NCBI GenBank assembly: GCA_018267515.1 | Contig: JAFDYJ010000053.1 | Coordinates: 32,606-96,605 of the forward strand | Source of the DNA: Bacteroidota bacterium | GTDB taxonomy: Bacteria > Bacteroidota > Bacteroidia > Chitinophagales > Chitinophagaceae | Length of the DNA stretch: 64,000 bases | Reading direction: 5' to 3' | Shown here: positions 27,809-36,691 of the stretch, one piece after another | How positions within the stretch are numbered: position 1 is the first letter of the stretch | Layout: each line of letters starts with the position of its first letter | Notes under the pieces: model-generated | Told to the model about the DNA's origin: nothing | Databases searched by the model: none | The model's input: only the letters and a program-made list of their open reading frames with translations | Made by a program: the position numbers and the translations under genes

Positions 27809-27941
27809 GAATACTTTCCCGGATTTGAGCATTAAATGGAATTTCAAACATACATAATTCTGCTCTTCGAAATACACCGTTAGAATAGCTGGGTTTTAAA
27901 TCCGGGATTATAAAAAATAGCGTTCTCCTTACCTTTGCCCC

Positions 27942-29168
27942 ATGTTATCAATTTCAGAAAGAGGAAGGCAAATGCCCCCCTCGCCTATTCGTAAACTGGT
28001 GCCTTATGCTGAGGCTGCCCGGAAAAAAGGAATTAAAGTTTATCAGCTCAATATTGGCCAGCCGGATATTGAAACACCGGTACCGATATTGGATGCTGTT
28101 CGCCATGCGGACATCAAAGTGCTTGAGTACAGTCACAGTGCCGGTAATGAGAGTTATCGCCGTAAACTGGTGGAATATTATAAAAGAGTGGGTATTGATG
28201 TGAGCTATGATCAGATACTCATTACCACCGGCGGCAGCGAAGCCATCATGTTTGGGTTTTTCACCTGCCTGAACCCGGGAGATGAAGTTATCATACCGGA
28301 ACCATTCTATGCCAACTATAATGGATTTGCCTGTGCTGCAGGAGTCAAGGTTATCCCTGTCACCAGCCATATTGAAAACGGATTTGCATTGCCGCCAATC
28401 AAGGAATTTGAAAATAAGATTTCTGCAAAAACAAAAGCGATATTAGTATGCAGTCCTAACAACCCCACAGGTTACCTCTATAGCATGGAGGAAATGGAAG
28501 CGCTGAAAGAACTTTGTTTGAAATACAATTTATACCTCTTCAGCGATGAAGCCTATCGTGAATTCTCTTACCACGGTAAAAGTATCAGTGCACTGCAATT
28601 AAAAGGGTTGGAGCAAAATGTATTATTGATGGATACGATCAGCAAACGATACAGTGCCTGTGGCGCCCGGCTGGGAGCATTGGTGACTAAAAATAAAAAC
28701 GTTTACGATGCCGCCATGAAGTTTGCACAGGCAAGATTGAGCCCTCCCGGTTTGGCCCAGATAATGGGTGAAGCAGCAGTTGATTTGCCGGAACATTATT
28801 TTGATGCACCAAAAACAGAATACCAGGCACGGAGAGATTTGCTGGTAAGCCGTCTGAATAAAATGCCGGGTGTATTTTGTCCCAATCCCGGTGGCGCTTT
28901 TTATGCTATTGCAAAATTGCCGATTGATGATTGTGATAAATTCTGTCAATGGCTATTGGAAAAATTCACTTTCAATAATCAAACCGTAATGCTGGCACCG
29001 GCAACAGGGTTTTACGGAACAGCAGGCCTGGGAAAAAATGAAGTCCGGCTGGCCTATGTTCTGAACCTTGATGCCATCAATGCGGCAATGGATTGCCTGG
29101 AGAAAGCATTGGAAGAATATCCGGGTAAAGTGATAGATGGCAAACATCTGAATGTAATTGCGAATTAA
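27942..29168 (+). CDS. PLP-dependent aminotransferase, class I
   Basis: A 408-residue fold-type I aminotransferase, aspartate-aminotransferase-like. Visible landmarks are the N-terminal YQLNIGQPDIETP, the substrate/PLP motif NPNNPTGYLYS-like segment (SPNNPTGY), the internal aldimine Lys in TISKRYSACGARLG, and the conserved Asp-Glu pair in FSDEAYREF. Length is standard. It should transaminate aspartate or a related amino acid with 2-oxoglutarate. The nearest genes are unrelated. Confidence 0.92.
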   Translation: MLSISERGRQMPPSPIRKLVPYAEAARKKGIKVYQLNIGQPDIETPVPILDAVRHADIKVLEYSHSAGNESYRRKLVEYYKRVGIDVSYDQILITTGGSEAIMFGFFTCLNPGDEVIIPEPFYANYNGFACAAGVKVIPVTSHIENGFALPPIKEFENKISAKTKAILVCSPNNPTGYLYSMEEMEALKELCLKYNLYLFSDEAYREFSYHGKSISALQLKGLEQNVLLMDTISKRYSACGARLGALVTKNKNVYDAAMKFAQARLSPPGLAQIMGEAAVDLPEHYFDAPKTEYQARRDLLVSRLNKMPGVFCPNPGGAFYAIAKLPIDDCDKFCQWLLEKFTFNNQTVMLAPATGFYGTAGLGKNEVRLAYVLNLDAINAAMDCLEKALEEYPGKVIDGKHLNVIAN

Positions 29169-29536
29169 TTTATTTCAGTACGCTGAACTTTGCAGGGCAG
29201 CCTGACCATTGAAAAATTTTAAAAGGCACATAAAATATTGCAATGAATTTGAGTCATTCACTTCTCTTGAAATAATTAATGTAAAAGCAAAATATAATTA
29301 CCTTTCTTCTGAAACAAAATCTTTTACCTGAAATAATCCTATAAGACATTCAATGAATATTTGCCGGTCAAACAGGTGAATTCCATCAATCTATAAAAAC
29401 AAACAGTCTCAGAGATATTTAAGTCTTCATTTTAAAAAGCCGGAAAAATAAATGTGTCTTTTGTACATATTTATTATCTTAGTCCTCTTCCAAAGATTCC
29501 GGTCTTTTGTATTGTGAAATAGAAATTGTCAAGTTT
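29169..29536. other. Intergenic region before the alpha-amylase
   Basis: About 370 bases with no gene or tRNA seen. AT-rich. Near its end is the 29-bp palindrome at 29447-29475, the only clear structure. Confidence 0.55.
29447..29475. promoter_or_regulatory. Candidate operator A, palindrome before amylase
   Basis: Arms AATAAATGTGT (29447-29457) and ACATATTTATT (29465-29475) match at 10 of 11 positions around a 7-base spacer. The TGTGT-N7-ACA core recurs before susC. It lies about 60 bases upstream of the amylase ATG, suitable for a repressor or activator. Confidence 0.55.
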
Positions 29537-32461
29537 ATGAGTTTCGTATTCTTAAAAAGAGTTGCACTGGCCATTCTTTTTGTATTGGGTGGTTACTGTG
29601 CATCCGCACAACTATTAAGCTGGACTCCCGGCTTTCCTTCTGAGTCAGATGGCAGCCAGAATTTCGTAATAACAATGGATGCGGCCAGGGGCAACCAGGG
29701 ATTATTGAATTACAATCCAACCACGGATGTATATGTTCATATCGGTGTGCTCACCAATTTAAGCAGCAGTTCAACTGACTGGCGATATGTAAAATTCACC
29801 TGGGGTACAACCAATGCTCAGGCACAATGTACCTATGCCGGAAATAATAAATGGCAATATACAATTGCCGGAAGTTTGAGAACTTTTTTTGGAATCAGCA
29901 ACGGATCGGAAACCATTCAGAAAATCGCTATCCTGTTTCGAAATGGCGACGGCACAAAAACACAACGCAATACTGATGGAAGCGATATGTATATCCCGGT
30001 GTATGATAATTCGGTTGTGGCAACCCGGATTACCCTTCCCTTAGTGCAACCTACATTTATTCCACAACCTGAACAGCTGACAAAATCAACAGGCGATAAT
30101 ATTAACATCACCGCTATTGCTAACAAGACTTCCAACATGAAGTTGTATTTGAATGGAAGTACAGTTCAGACCACCTCCAACACAACAACAATTTCTGCCA
30201 ACCCCACCATTATTACGTCCGGAAACCAGGAAATTGTGGCTGAAGCTAATGATGGAGTCAGCACAAAAACCGATACACTTCGTTTTTACGCATCTTCCGG
30301 AGTTGTTATTGCACCTTTACCCGCAGGTGCCCGAGACGGTATTAATTATGAAAGTGACAACACTGCTGTCACGCTGGTTTTATATGCCCCTCAGAAAAAT
30401 CGTATTTCCGTCATTGGGGAATTTCCCGGAAGCAACTGGATAGAGCAATCGCAATATCAAATGAGCAGAACTCCCGATGGCAATTACTGGTGGATCCGCA
30501 TCACCGGTTTAACTCCGGGAACCGAATATGCTTTTCAATATTTAGTGGATGGTTCACTAAAAATTGCCGATCCTTATACTGAAAAAGTGCTGGACCCGTA
30601 CAATGATGGCAGTATCTCTTCCTCTACCTATCCCAACCTGAAATCCTATCCTACCGGGCTGACTACAGGTGTAGTAAGTATTGTTCAAACCGGGCAAACC
30701 CCTTTTAACTGGCAGATGAATAATTTTACAAGGCCGGATAAAAAGAATCTTATTATATATGAATTACTGCTCCGTGATTTTTTAGGAAATCATGATTGGA
30801 AAACGCTGAAAGACACATTGGATTATTTAAAAAATCTTGGTGTGAATGCAGTAGAGATAATGCCATTCAATGAATTTGAAGGCAACCTGAGCTGGGGATA
30901 TAATCCCGATTTTTATTTTGCTCCTGATAAATATTACGGTCCGGCAACCACACTAAAAAACTTTATAGACTCCTGTCATAAAAAAGGAATTGCAGTGATC
31001 ATGGATATGGTGTTAAATCATTCATTTGGTCTATCGCCCCTGGTGCAATTGTATTGGGATGCAGCAAATAATCGCCCTGCTGCCAACAATCCCTGGTTCA
31101 ATCCTGTTGCAAAACATGCCTATAATGTAGGTTACGATATGAATCATGAAAGTCTTGCAACCCGGAATTTTGTAAGCCGGGTATTGGAATTCTGGCTGAC
31201 GAATTACAAAATAGACGGATTCCGGTTTGACTTGTCAAAAGGTTTTACACAAACACAAACCTGTGATAATAATGGCAACAACTGTGATGTGAATGCCTGG
31301 AGCGCTTATGATGCCAGCCGTATAGCCATTTGGAAAAGATATTATGATACGTTGCAATTGAAATCATCAGGATGCTATGCCATACTGGAGCATTTTGCTG
31401 CCAATACAGAAGAAACAGAATTATCAAATTACGGAATGATGCTTTGGGGAAATATGTCTTACAATTATGAGCAGGCAGCCATGGGCTTTTCATCCGGCTG
31501 GAATTTTGAAGGCGGCATTTTTACCAACCGTGGCTGGACAAATCCCCACCTTGTTACCTATATGGAAAGTCATGATGAAGAACGAATGATGTATAAAAAC
31601 CTTCAGTTTGGAAACAGTTCCGGTAGTTACAACATAAAAGATTTGAATACTGCTTTAAAAAGAATTGAACTTTGCGGTGCATTCTTATTCAGCATACCGG
31701 GACCAAAAATGATCTGGGAGTTCGGGGAACTGGGTTATGATTTTCCAATAAATTATTGCCAGGATGGCACTATAAACTCCAATTGTCGAACGGATCCGAA
31801 GCCGATCCATTGGGAATATCTTCAGAATATTCAAAGGCAGCGATTGCATGATATATTTTCGGCATTAATTAAGTTGAGATTTAATGCTGCTTATAAAGAT
31901 GGTTTCACTTCAAATAAAATTTCATGGGACCTAAGCGGCGCTGTCAAATATTTTAAAATTACTACTGATACTTCAAACCTCCTGGTAGTTGGAAATTTTG
32001 ATGTGACTCCGCAAAATGCTAATATCACTTTCCAAAATGCCGGCACCTGGTATGACTACCTGGGCAATACCACTATTTCGGCTACCGGGATTGCACAGTC
32101 CATTTCATTACAACCCGGCGAATACCATGTTTATTTAAATAGAAACATTGTCAATACAGTGGTCACTGCTGTTGGTAATGTAAACTCAACATCCTCCGGA
32201 TTGACTGCTCTTGTTTACCCAAATCCTGTTTCACAAAACTCCGTTCTTGACTTGAAAACTCCTGAAAGCGGGAAAGTACAGGTAGATATTTTTAATATAC
32301 AGGGCCAAAAATCGGGAATCGTTTATTCGGGATTTTTAGCAAAAGGGCAGCATAGTATTTCTTTGAAGGAGGCAATTGCAAAATTGGGTTCCGGCAATTA
32401 TTTTTTGAGAATTCAATTAAATGGCAAATCAGCACAGGCCAAAATAATTTTACCACATTAA
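29537..32461 (+). CDS. Secreted GH13 alpha-amylase with T9SS tail
   Basis: A 974-residue secreted enzyme. The ATG at 29537 gives the signal peptide (ending GGYCASAQ); the longer frame begins with TTG. An N-terminal part of unknown fold is followed by a CBM48/E-set-like domain (about 270-350, with GEFPGSNWI and YAFQYLVDG). The GH13 barrel has Asp565 (in DGFRFDLSK), Glu618 (in AILEHFAAN) and Asp680 (in ESHDEERM) as nucleophile, acid and stabiliser. The last 70 residues (YPNPVSQNSVLDL) are a type A sorting domain. It should cut alpha-1,4-glucans at the cell surface. It starts a unit with the NUDIX regulator, 20 bases downstream. Confidence 0.92.
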   Translation: MSFVFLKRVALAILFVLGGYCASAQLLSWTPGFPSESDGSQNFVITMDAARGNQGLLNYNPTTDVYVHIGVLTNLSSSSTDWRYVKFTWGTTNAQAQCTYAGNNKWQYTIAGSLRTFFGISNGSETIQKIAILFRNGDGTKTQRNTDGSDMYIPVYDNSVVATRITLPLVQPTFIPQPEQLTKSTGDNINITAIANKTSNMKLYLNGSTVQTTSNTTTISANPTIITSGNQEIVAEANDGVSTKTDTLRFYASSGVVIAPLPAGARDGINYESDNTAVTLVLYAPQKNRISVIGEFPGSNWIEQSQYQMSRTPDGNYWWIRITGLTPGTEYAFQYLVDGSLKIADPYTEKVLDPYNDGSISSSTYPNLKSYPTGLTTGVVSIVQTGQTPFNWQMNNFTRPDKKNLIIYELLLRDFLGNHDWKTLKDTLDYLKNLGVNAVEIMPFNEFEGNLSWGYNPDFYFAPDKYYGPATTLKNFIDSCHKKGIAVIMDMVLNHSFGLSPLVQLYWDAANNRPAANNPWFNPVAKHAYNVGYDMNHESLATRNFVSRVLEFWLTNYKIDGFRFDLSKGFTQTQTCDNNGNNCDVNAWSAYDASRIAIWKRYYDTLQLKSSGCYAILEHFAANTEETELSNYGMMLWGNMSYNYEQAAMGFSSGWNFEGGIFTNRGWTNPHLVTYMESHDEERMMYKNLQFGNSSGSYNIKDLNTALKRIELCGAFLFSIPGPKMIWEFGELGYDFPINYCQDGTINSNCRTDPKPIHWEYLQNIQRQRLHDIFSALIKLRFNAAYKDGFTSNKISWDLSGAVKYFKITTDTSNLLVVGNFDVTPQNANITFQNAGTWYDYLGNTTISATGIAQSISLQPGEYHVYLNRNIVNTVVTAVGNVNSTSSGLTALVYPNPVSQNSVLDLKTPESGKVQVDIFNIQGQKSGIVYSGFLAKGQHSISLKEAIAKLGSGNYFLRIQLNGKSAQAKIILPH

Positions 32462-32481
32462 ATTTGCTGAATTCTAAAAAA

Positions 32482-33219
32482 ATGGATAAAAATATTAAGT
32501 TGAAAACCGCAGAAATTGAAAAGAGCAGCCATCTTGAATATTTCAACATTGCCATATCGGTAGATTGTGTCATCTTTTGTTATAAAGAAAAAAAACTTCA
32601 GGTATTGTTGATACAATCTGACCTGGAAGAGTATTCCGGTTTATATTCCTTGTTAGGTGACCTGGTGCGGCCGGACGAAGATTTGGACAGTGCTCCCTAT
32701 AGGGTTTTAAAACAGCGAACAGGAATGGAGGATGTGTATCTCGAACAGGTACATACTTTCGGTACAATCAATCGCCACGTTTCCGGGCGGGTAATTACTA
32801 CGGCTTATTATTCTTTAATAGATATAAAACATCAAATGTTGAACTTTGATGAAAATGAACTTCACTGGCACCCTGTTAAAGACATCCGTAAACTTGCTTT
32901 TGACCATAAGATGATTTTAGATACCTGCCTGGAACGGCTGCGTGAACAAGTGATGGAATACCCGATTGCATTTAATCTCTTACCTGAAAAATTTTCTTTG
33001 CGTGAATTACAAAAGTTATACGAAGCCATTCTTGGAATTACTCTTGATCGCCGAAATTTCAGAAAAAAAATTGCAGTAAAAGGATGGTTGGAGGATCTTG
33101 ATCAAATGGAAGTTAATGTTCCGCATCGGCCGGGCAAACTTTATACTTTAAAAACTCTCTATAAAAAAAGAAGACAAACCAGGAAATCAAAACCCTCAGT
33201 ACTTGACAGTGTTTCCTGA
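32482..33219 (+). CDS. NUDIX-domain transcriptional regulator (NrtR/AraR-like)
   Basis: A 245-residue regulator with an N-terminal NUDIX domain (about residues 20-150) and a C-terminal winged helix (about 160-235; LRELQKLYEAILGITLDRRNF). This two-domain layout is that of NrtR and of AraR from Bacteroides. The NUDIX box reads GDLVRPDEDLDSAPYRVLKQ, then RTG, without the REUxEE catalytic acids, so it is probably a sensor and not a hydrolase. The start is the ATG at 32482; an in-frame TTG lies at 32464. It probably senses a sugar or nucleotide signal and controls the amylase and susC units. Candidate operators sit at 29447-29475 and 33637-33653. Confidence 0.85.
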   Translation: MDKNIKLKTAEIEKSSHLEYFNIAISVDCVIFCYKEKKLQVLLIQSDLEEYSGLYSLLGDLVRPDEDLDSAPYRVLKQRTGMEDVYLEQVHTFGTINRHVSGRVITTAYYSLIDIKHQMLNFDENELHWHPVKDIRKLAFDHKMILDTCLERLREQVMEYPIAFNLLPEKFSLRELQKLYEAILGITLDRRNFRKKIAVKGWLEDLDQMEVNVPHRPGKLYTLKTLYKKRRQTRKSKPSVLDSVS

Positions 33220-33280
33220 ACAAAATCTTCTATTTCTATTATTCAGGTTTCTCAGTTTTAAAAATTTATTTCACCTTACC

Positions 33281-33316
33281 TGCAGAAAAAAAGGATCACC
33301 CGGGTTCTGCAATTTT
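33281..33316 (+). terminator. Possible terminator after the NUDIX regulator
   Basis: A 7-bp stem (TGCAGAA and TTCTGCA) closes a 17-base loop and is followed by ATTTTTA. The stem is short, so this is a weak call; it lies 62 bases after the regulator stop. Confidence 0.35.
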
Positions 33317-33636
33317 TAAATAAAGCTGCAACGGTTTTCTCAAGTAATATTTATAAAATTATACTCAAGAATTTTATACCTGAGTGAACCGCAGAAGAAA
33401 AATGCATGAAATACTCTCACCCATCAAGCTGTTCTAATTCCTGAACTTAAAAGAGAACCGCACTTTAATGGCCAGGCTTGTCCTTTTGAATTTGTAGCTT
33501 TTCAGAGCTTTCCAAAAACCCAAGTGCCCTAAAATTAATAAGAAAATGAAGGACAATTAATTAACACAATAAGCCTGAACGGCTGAATAAAAATTTTTTT
33601 AAATAAAAATTTGGAGCGCAAAAAAAAGGCCTATAT

Positions 33637-33653
33637 TGTGTGCCAAATACACA
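33637..33653. promoter_or_regulatory. Candidate operator B, before susC
   Basis: TGTGT (33637-33641), a 7-base spacer, then ACACA (33649-33653). It matches the core of operator A (TGTGT-N7-ACA, with ATT following). It lies about 45 bases upstream of the susC ATG. Confidence 0.5.
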
Positions 33654-33697
33654 TTAGCAAATTTTATTTGATTTACTAAACACCTTAATGATTGCTT

Positions 33698-36673
33698 ATG
33701 CTATTCAAGGACATTCTTAAACGATTTGTGTTTCCTTCACTACTCCTGTTTTCCCAGGTTGCAATATCCCAGGGAAAAGTCATTACAGGAAAAGTTACTG
33801 ACAGCAAAGATGGTACTCCACTTCGGGGAGTAACAATTTTAGCAAGCGGTACTGAAACCGGGACGGAAACCCAGGCAGATGGAACTTACCAGATTTCGGT
33901 AAGTCCATCAGTAACTACCCTTGTATTCTCTTCAGTTGGATATATACCTCAAGAAGTATCCATTCAGGGTAGATCACAGATCAATGTTACAATGGACATT
34001 GCAAATTCAGTAATGTCTGAAGTAGTTGTAATAGGTTATGGTACGGCTAAAAAGAAAGACCTGACCGGATCTGTAGCTTCTGTTTCTGCAAAAGATTTCA
34101 ACAAGGGAGCGGTAACTACTCCTGAACAACTGATCTCCGGAAAAGTGGCCGGTGTATCCATTACAAAAAACGATGGAGCCCCGGGTTCAGGTAGTATTAT
34201 CAGGATACGTGGAGGTTCTTCATTAAATGCAAGTAACGATCCGTTAATTGTAATTGATGGTATGCCGCTTTCAAATTCTTCCATTGCCGGTGTAGCCAAT
34301 GCCATGGTACTATTAAATCCAAATGACATTGCTTCGTTCACAATTTTAAAAGATGCTTCTGCAACGGCAATTTATGGAAGCAGGGCTTCCAACGGAGTAA
34401 TCATTATTACAACTAAGAAAGGACAACGGGGTAAACCTAAATTTTCCTTTACTTCCCAGGTTTCTGCAGGTATATTAGCTAAAAAATTTTCGGTCTTATC
34501 CCCTACTCAATTTAGTGCTCTTGTAAATAAGTATGGTGATGCAAACCAAAGAGCCTTATTGGGATCTTATAGTACAGATTGGCAGGACTATGTATATCAA
34601 ACTGCTGTTTCTAATGATAACAATTTAAGTGTTTCCGGTTCTTTGAAAAAAGTTCCTTACCGCTTGTCAGTTGGTTATCTCAATCAAAAAGGGATTTTAA
34701 AAACAGGTTATTTGCGTCGCATCAGTACCAATCTGAACCTGAGTCCAACATTACTGGATGATCATCTGAAAATTGATTTGAATGTAATAGGGTCATTCAC
34801 AAAAAGCCGCTTTGCCAACCAGGATGCCGTTTGGGGAGCAAACCATTTTGATCCCACACAACCTGTTTATTCTAAAAGCTCTCTTTATGGAGGTTATTGG
34901 GAACGGTTAGATCCCAATACGGTTTCAGGTCTTTCTTCATTATCACCCAAAAACCCGCTCGGGTTACTACTTCAAAAGCATGATATTGGAAATGCCAATC
35001 GTGTAATTGCAAATACAACCATAGATTATAAACTTCATTTTTTTCCTGATATGCATGCCATTGCCAACGCAGGATATGATTTTTCCAAGGGATATGGCAA
35101 TGTAGTTTGGGATGATAGCGCTGCATCGGTTTATAAATCATTTACTGCTGCTGATAACTCAGTACACAGCGGCTCCAGAAGTCATTATGAAACTGATATT
35201 AATAACTGGTTTGGTAACTTTTATTTGAATTATACAAAAAACATTGATTCAAAAAACAGGATCGAAGCAATGGCGGGCCTGGAATACCAGGACTATTTAA
35301 CCACCAACCATTATTTCAAGAGCTATGCCGGAGATACAGCGGTAACCTACACTCCTCAGTATCCGAATGACAAACCGGAAAACAGAATTGTATCATTTCT
35401 CGGACGGGTTAATTATTCTTTCAGCAATATGCTTTTTATTACCGGTTCTTTCCGCCGGGATGGATCTTCAAGGTTTGCTCCCGCCTATCGCTGGGCTAAT
35501 TTCCCATCCGGTGCCATTGCCTGGAGTTTAAGTGAGCTGAAGGCACTTAAAAATTTTAAACCACTCAGCAACCTGAAGCTTCGCTTAAGTTATGGCGTAA
35601 CCGGCCAGCAAGATGGAATCGGGCTTTACGACTATATTTCATATTATAACCTGAGCGACTTAAAAGCTCAATATCAATTCGGCAATACATTTTACCAGAT
35701 GTACCGGCCCGGTGGATATTATTCAAACAGAAAATGGGAACAGACTGCCACTACCAATATTGGTATTGACTTCGGATTTTTCAATAACCGTGTATCCGGT
35801 ACAGTGGAATATTATTACAAAAACACCACCGATTTGTTAAACCAGATTACACAGCCGGCCTTTACAAATTTTGCAAATACGATTGTGGCAAACGTTGGCA
35901 GTATGGAAAATAAAGGTGTCGAGTTTACCTTAAACGTAACACCAATAAAGTCAAGAAGCCTGACCTGGGATCTTTCTTTTAATGCCACTTACAATAAAAA
36001 CAGGATTTCAAAACTCACCATTAATGATGATCCCAATTTTATCAACCAGATTGCCGGTATCGGCGGCAACGGTGGTATTATAGCTAATGCAGTGGGATAT
36101 GAGAGAGGCAGTTTTTATATGTTCAGACAGATCTACGATAATACAACCGGTAAGCCGATAGAAAATTTGTATGAGGATGAAAACAGAGACGGAATCATTA
36201 ATACCAGTGACCTGATCTTATTTAAATCCAGTATTCCAAAATGGTTTATGGGGTTCAGCACTAACCTGGTTTATAAAGAATGGAGTCTTGGATTTAATAT
36301 GCGTGCCAATATCGGGAATTACGTTTATAATAATGTTGCCACTAATAGCGCCGTAAGCAAGTTCTTATTCTCTTCTTATCTCGCTAATGAAGGGCCTGAT
36401 GTGTTATACACTGATTTCCAGGGAACCGGTAATTTTTATCAGTCTAACTATTATATACAGAATGCATCCTTCCTGAAAATGGATTATATAAACCTGGGGT
36501 ACAACCTGGGTAAAATCAGTAATAATGTAAATCTCAGGTTAAATGCAGCGGCTCAAAATGTTTTTACTATTACAAAATATAAAGGTTTAGATCCCGAAAT
36601 ATATGGAGGTATAGACAATAACGGTTACCCAAGACCCCGCACATTTGTTCTTGGCGTTGCTCTTGACTTCTAA
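33698..36673 (+). CDS. susC: SusC/RagA family TonB-dependent transporter
   Basis: A 991-residue outer-membrane transporter for oligosaccharides. Signal peptide ends near VAISQ. A carboxypeptidase-regulatory-like domain (about 28-105, GKVTDSKDGTPLRGVTI) is followed by the SusC-type plug motif SEVVVIGYGTAKKKDLTGS and the barrel, which ends in VLGVALDF. The first ATG of the frame is 33698, after a TTG at 33692. It forms a lidded pair with the SusD 18 bases downstream and needs TonB-ExbBD (not in the window). The substrate is inferred as beta-1,4-galactan fragments from the neighbouring GH53 and GH2 enzymes. Confidence 0.95.
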   Translation: MLFKDILKRFVFPSLLLFSQVAISQGKVITGKVTDSKDGTPLRGVTILASGTETGTETQADGTYQISVSPSVTTLVFSSVGYIPQEVSIQGRSQINVTMDIANSVMSEVVVIGYGTAKKKDLTGSVASVSAKDFNKGAVTTPEQLISGKVAGVSITKNDGAPGSGSIIRIRGGSSLNASNDPLIVIDGMPLSNSSIAGVANAMVLLNPNDIASFTILKDASATAIYGSRASNGVIIITTKKGQRGKPKFSFTSQVSAGILAKKFSVLSPTQFSALVNKYGDANQRALLGSYSTDWQDYVYQTAVSNDNNLSVSGSLKKVPYRLSVGYLNQKGILKTGYLRRISTNLNLSPTLLDDHLKIDLNVIGSFTKSRFANQDAVWGANHFDPTQPVYSKSSLYGGYWERLDPNTVSGLSSLSPKNPLGLLLQKHDIGNANRVIANTTIDYKLHFFPDMHAIANAGYDFSKGYGNVVWDDSAASVYKSFTAADNSVHSGSRSHYETDINNWFGNFYLNYTKNIDSKNRIEAMAGLEYQDYLTTNHYFKSYAGDTAVTYTPQYPNDKPENRIVSFLGRVNYSFSNMLFITGSFRRDGSSRFAPAYRWANFPSGAIAWSLSELKALKNFKPLSNLKLRLSYGVTGQQDGIGLYDYISYYNLSDLKAQYQFGNTFYQMYRPGGYYSNRKWEQTATTNIGIDFGFFNNRVSGTVEYYYKNTTDLLNQITQPAFTNFANTIVANVGSMENKGVEFTLNVTPIKSRSLTWDLSFNATYNKNRISKLTINDDPNFINQIAGIGGNGGIIANAVGYERGSFYMFRQIYDNTTGKPIENLYEDENRDGIINTSDLILFKSSIPKWFMGFSTNLVYKEWSLGFNMRANIGNYVYNNVATNSAVSKFLFSSYLANEGPDVLYTDFQGTGNFYQSNYYIQNASFLKMDYINLGYNLGKISNNVNLRLNAAAQNVFTITKYKGLDPEIYGGIDNNGYPRPRTFVLGVALDF

Positions 36674-36691
36674 ATCTGATAATAACAATAA

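Larger units (their letters stand above)
33220..33697. other. Intergenic region before susC
   Basis: About 480 bases, AT-rich, with no gene or tRNA seen. It contains a weak hairpin after the regulator (TGCAGAA at 33281-33287 and TTCTGCA at 33305-33311) and candidate operator B at 33637-33653. The long 5' leader is usual before susC genes. Confidence 0.5.

Noticed and set aside
27954..28370. Minus-strand open frame of 138 codons inside the aminotransferase gene
   Set aside because: It is antisense to well-conserved PLP-enzyme motifs and has no support of its own.
29507..29536. TTG start extending the alpha-amylase frame upstream
   Set aside because: The ATG at 29537 gives a clean signal peptide; the extension would place charged residues before it.
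33692..33697. TTG start two codons before the susC ATG
   Set aside because: The ATG at 33698 is the normal start and leaves the signal peptide intact.
34872..35141. Minus-strand open frame inside susC
   Set aside because: It is antisense to a clear SusC barrel region, and its translation has no recognisable domain.
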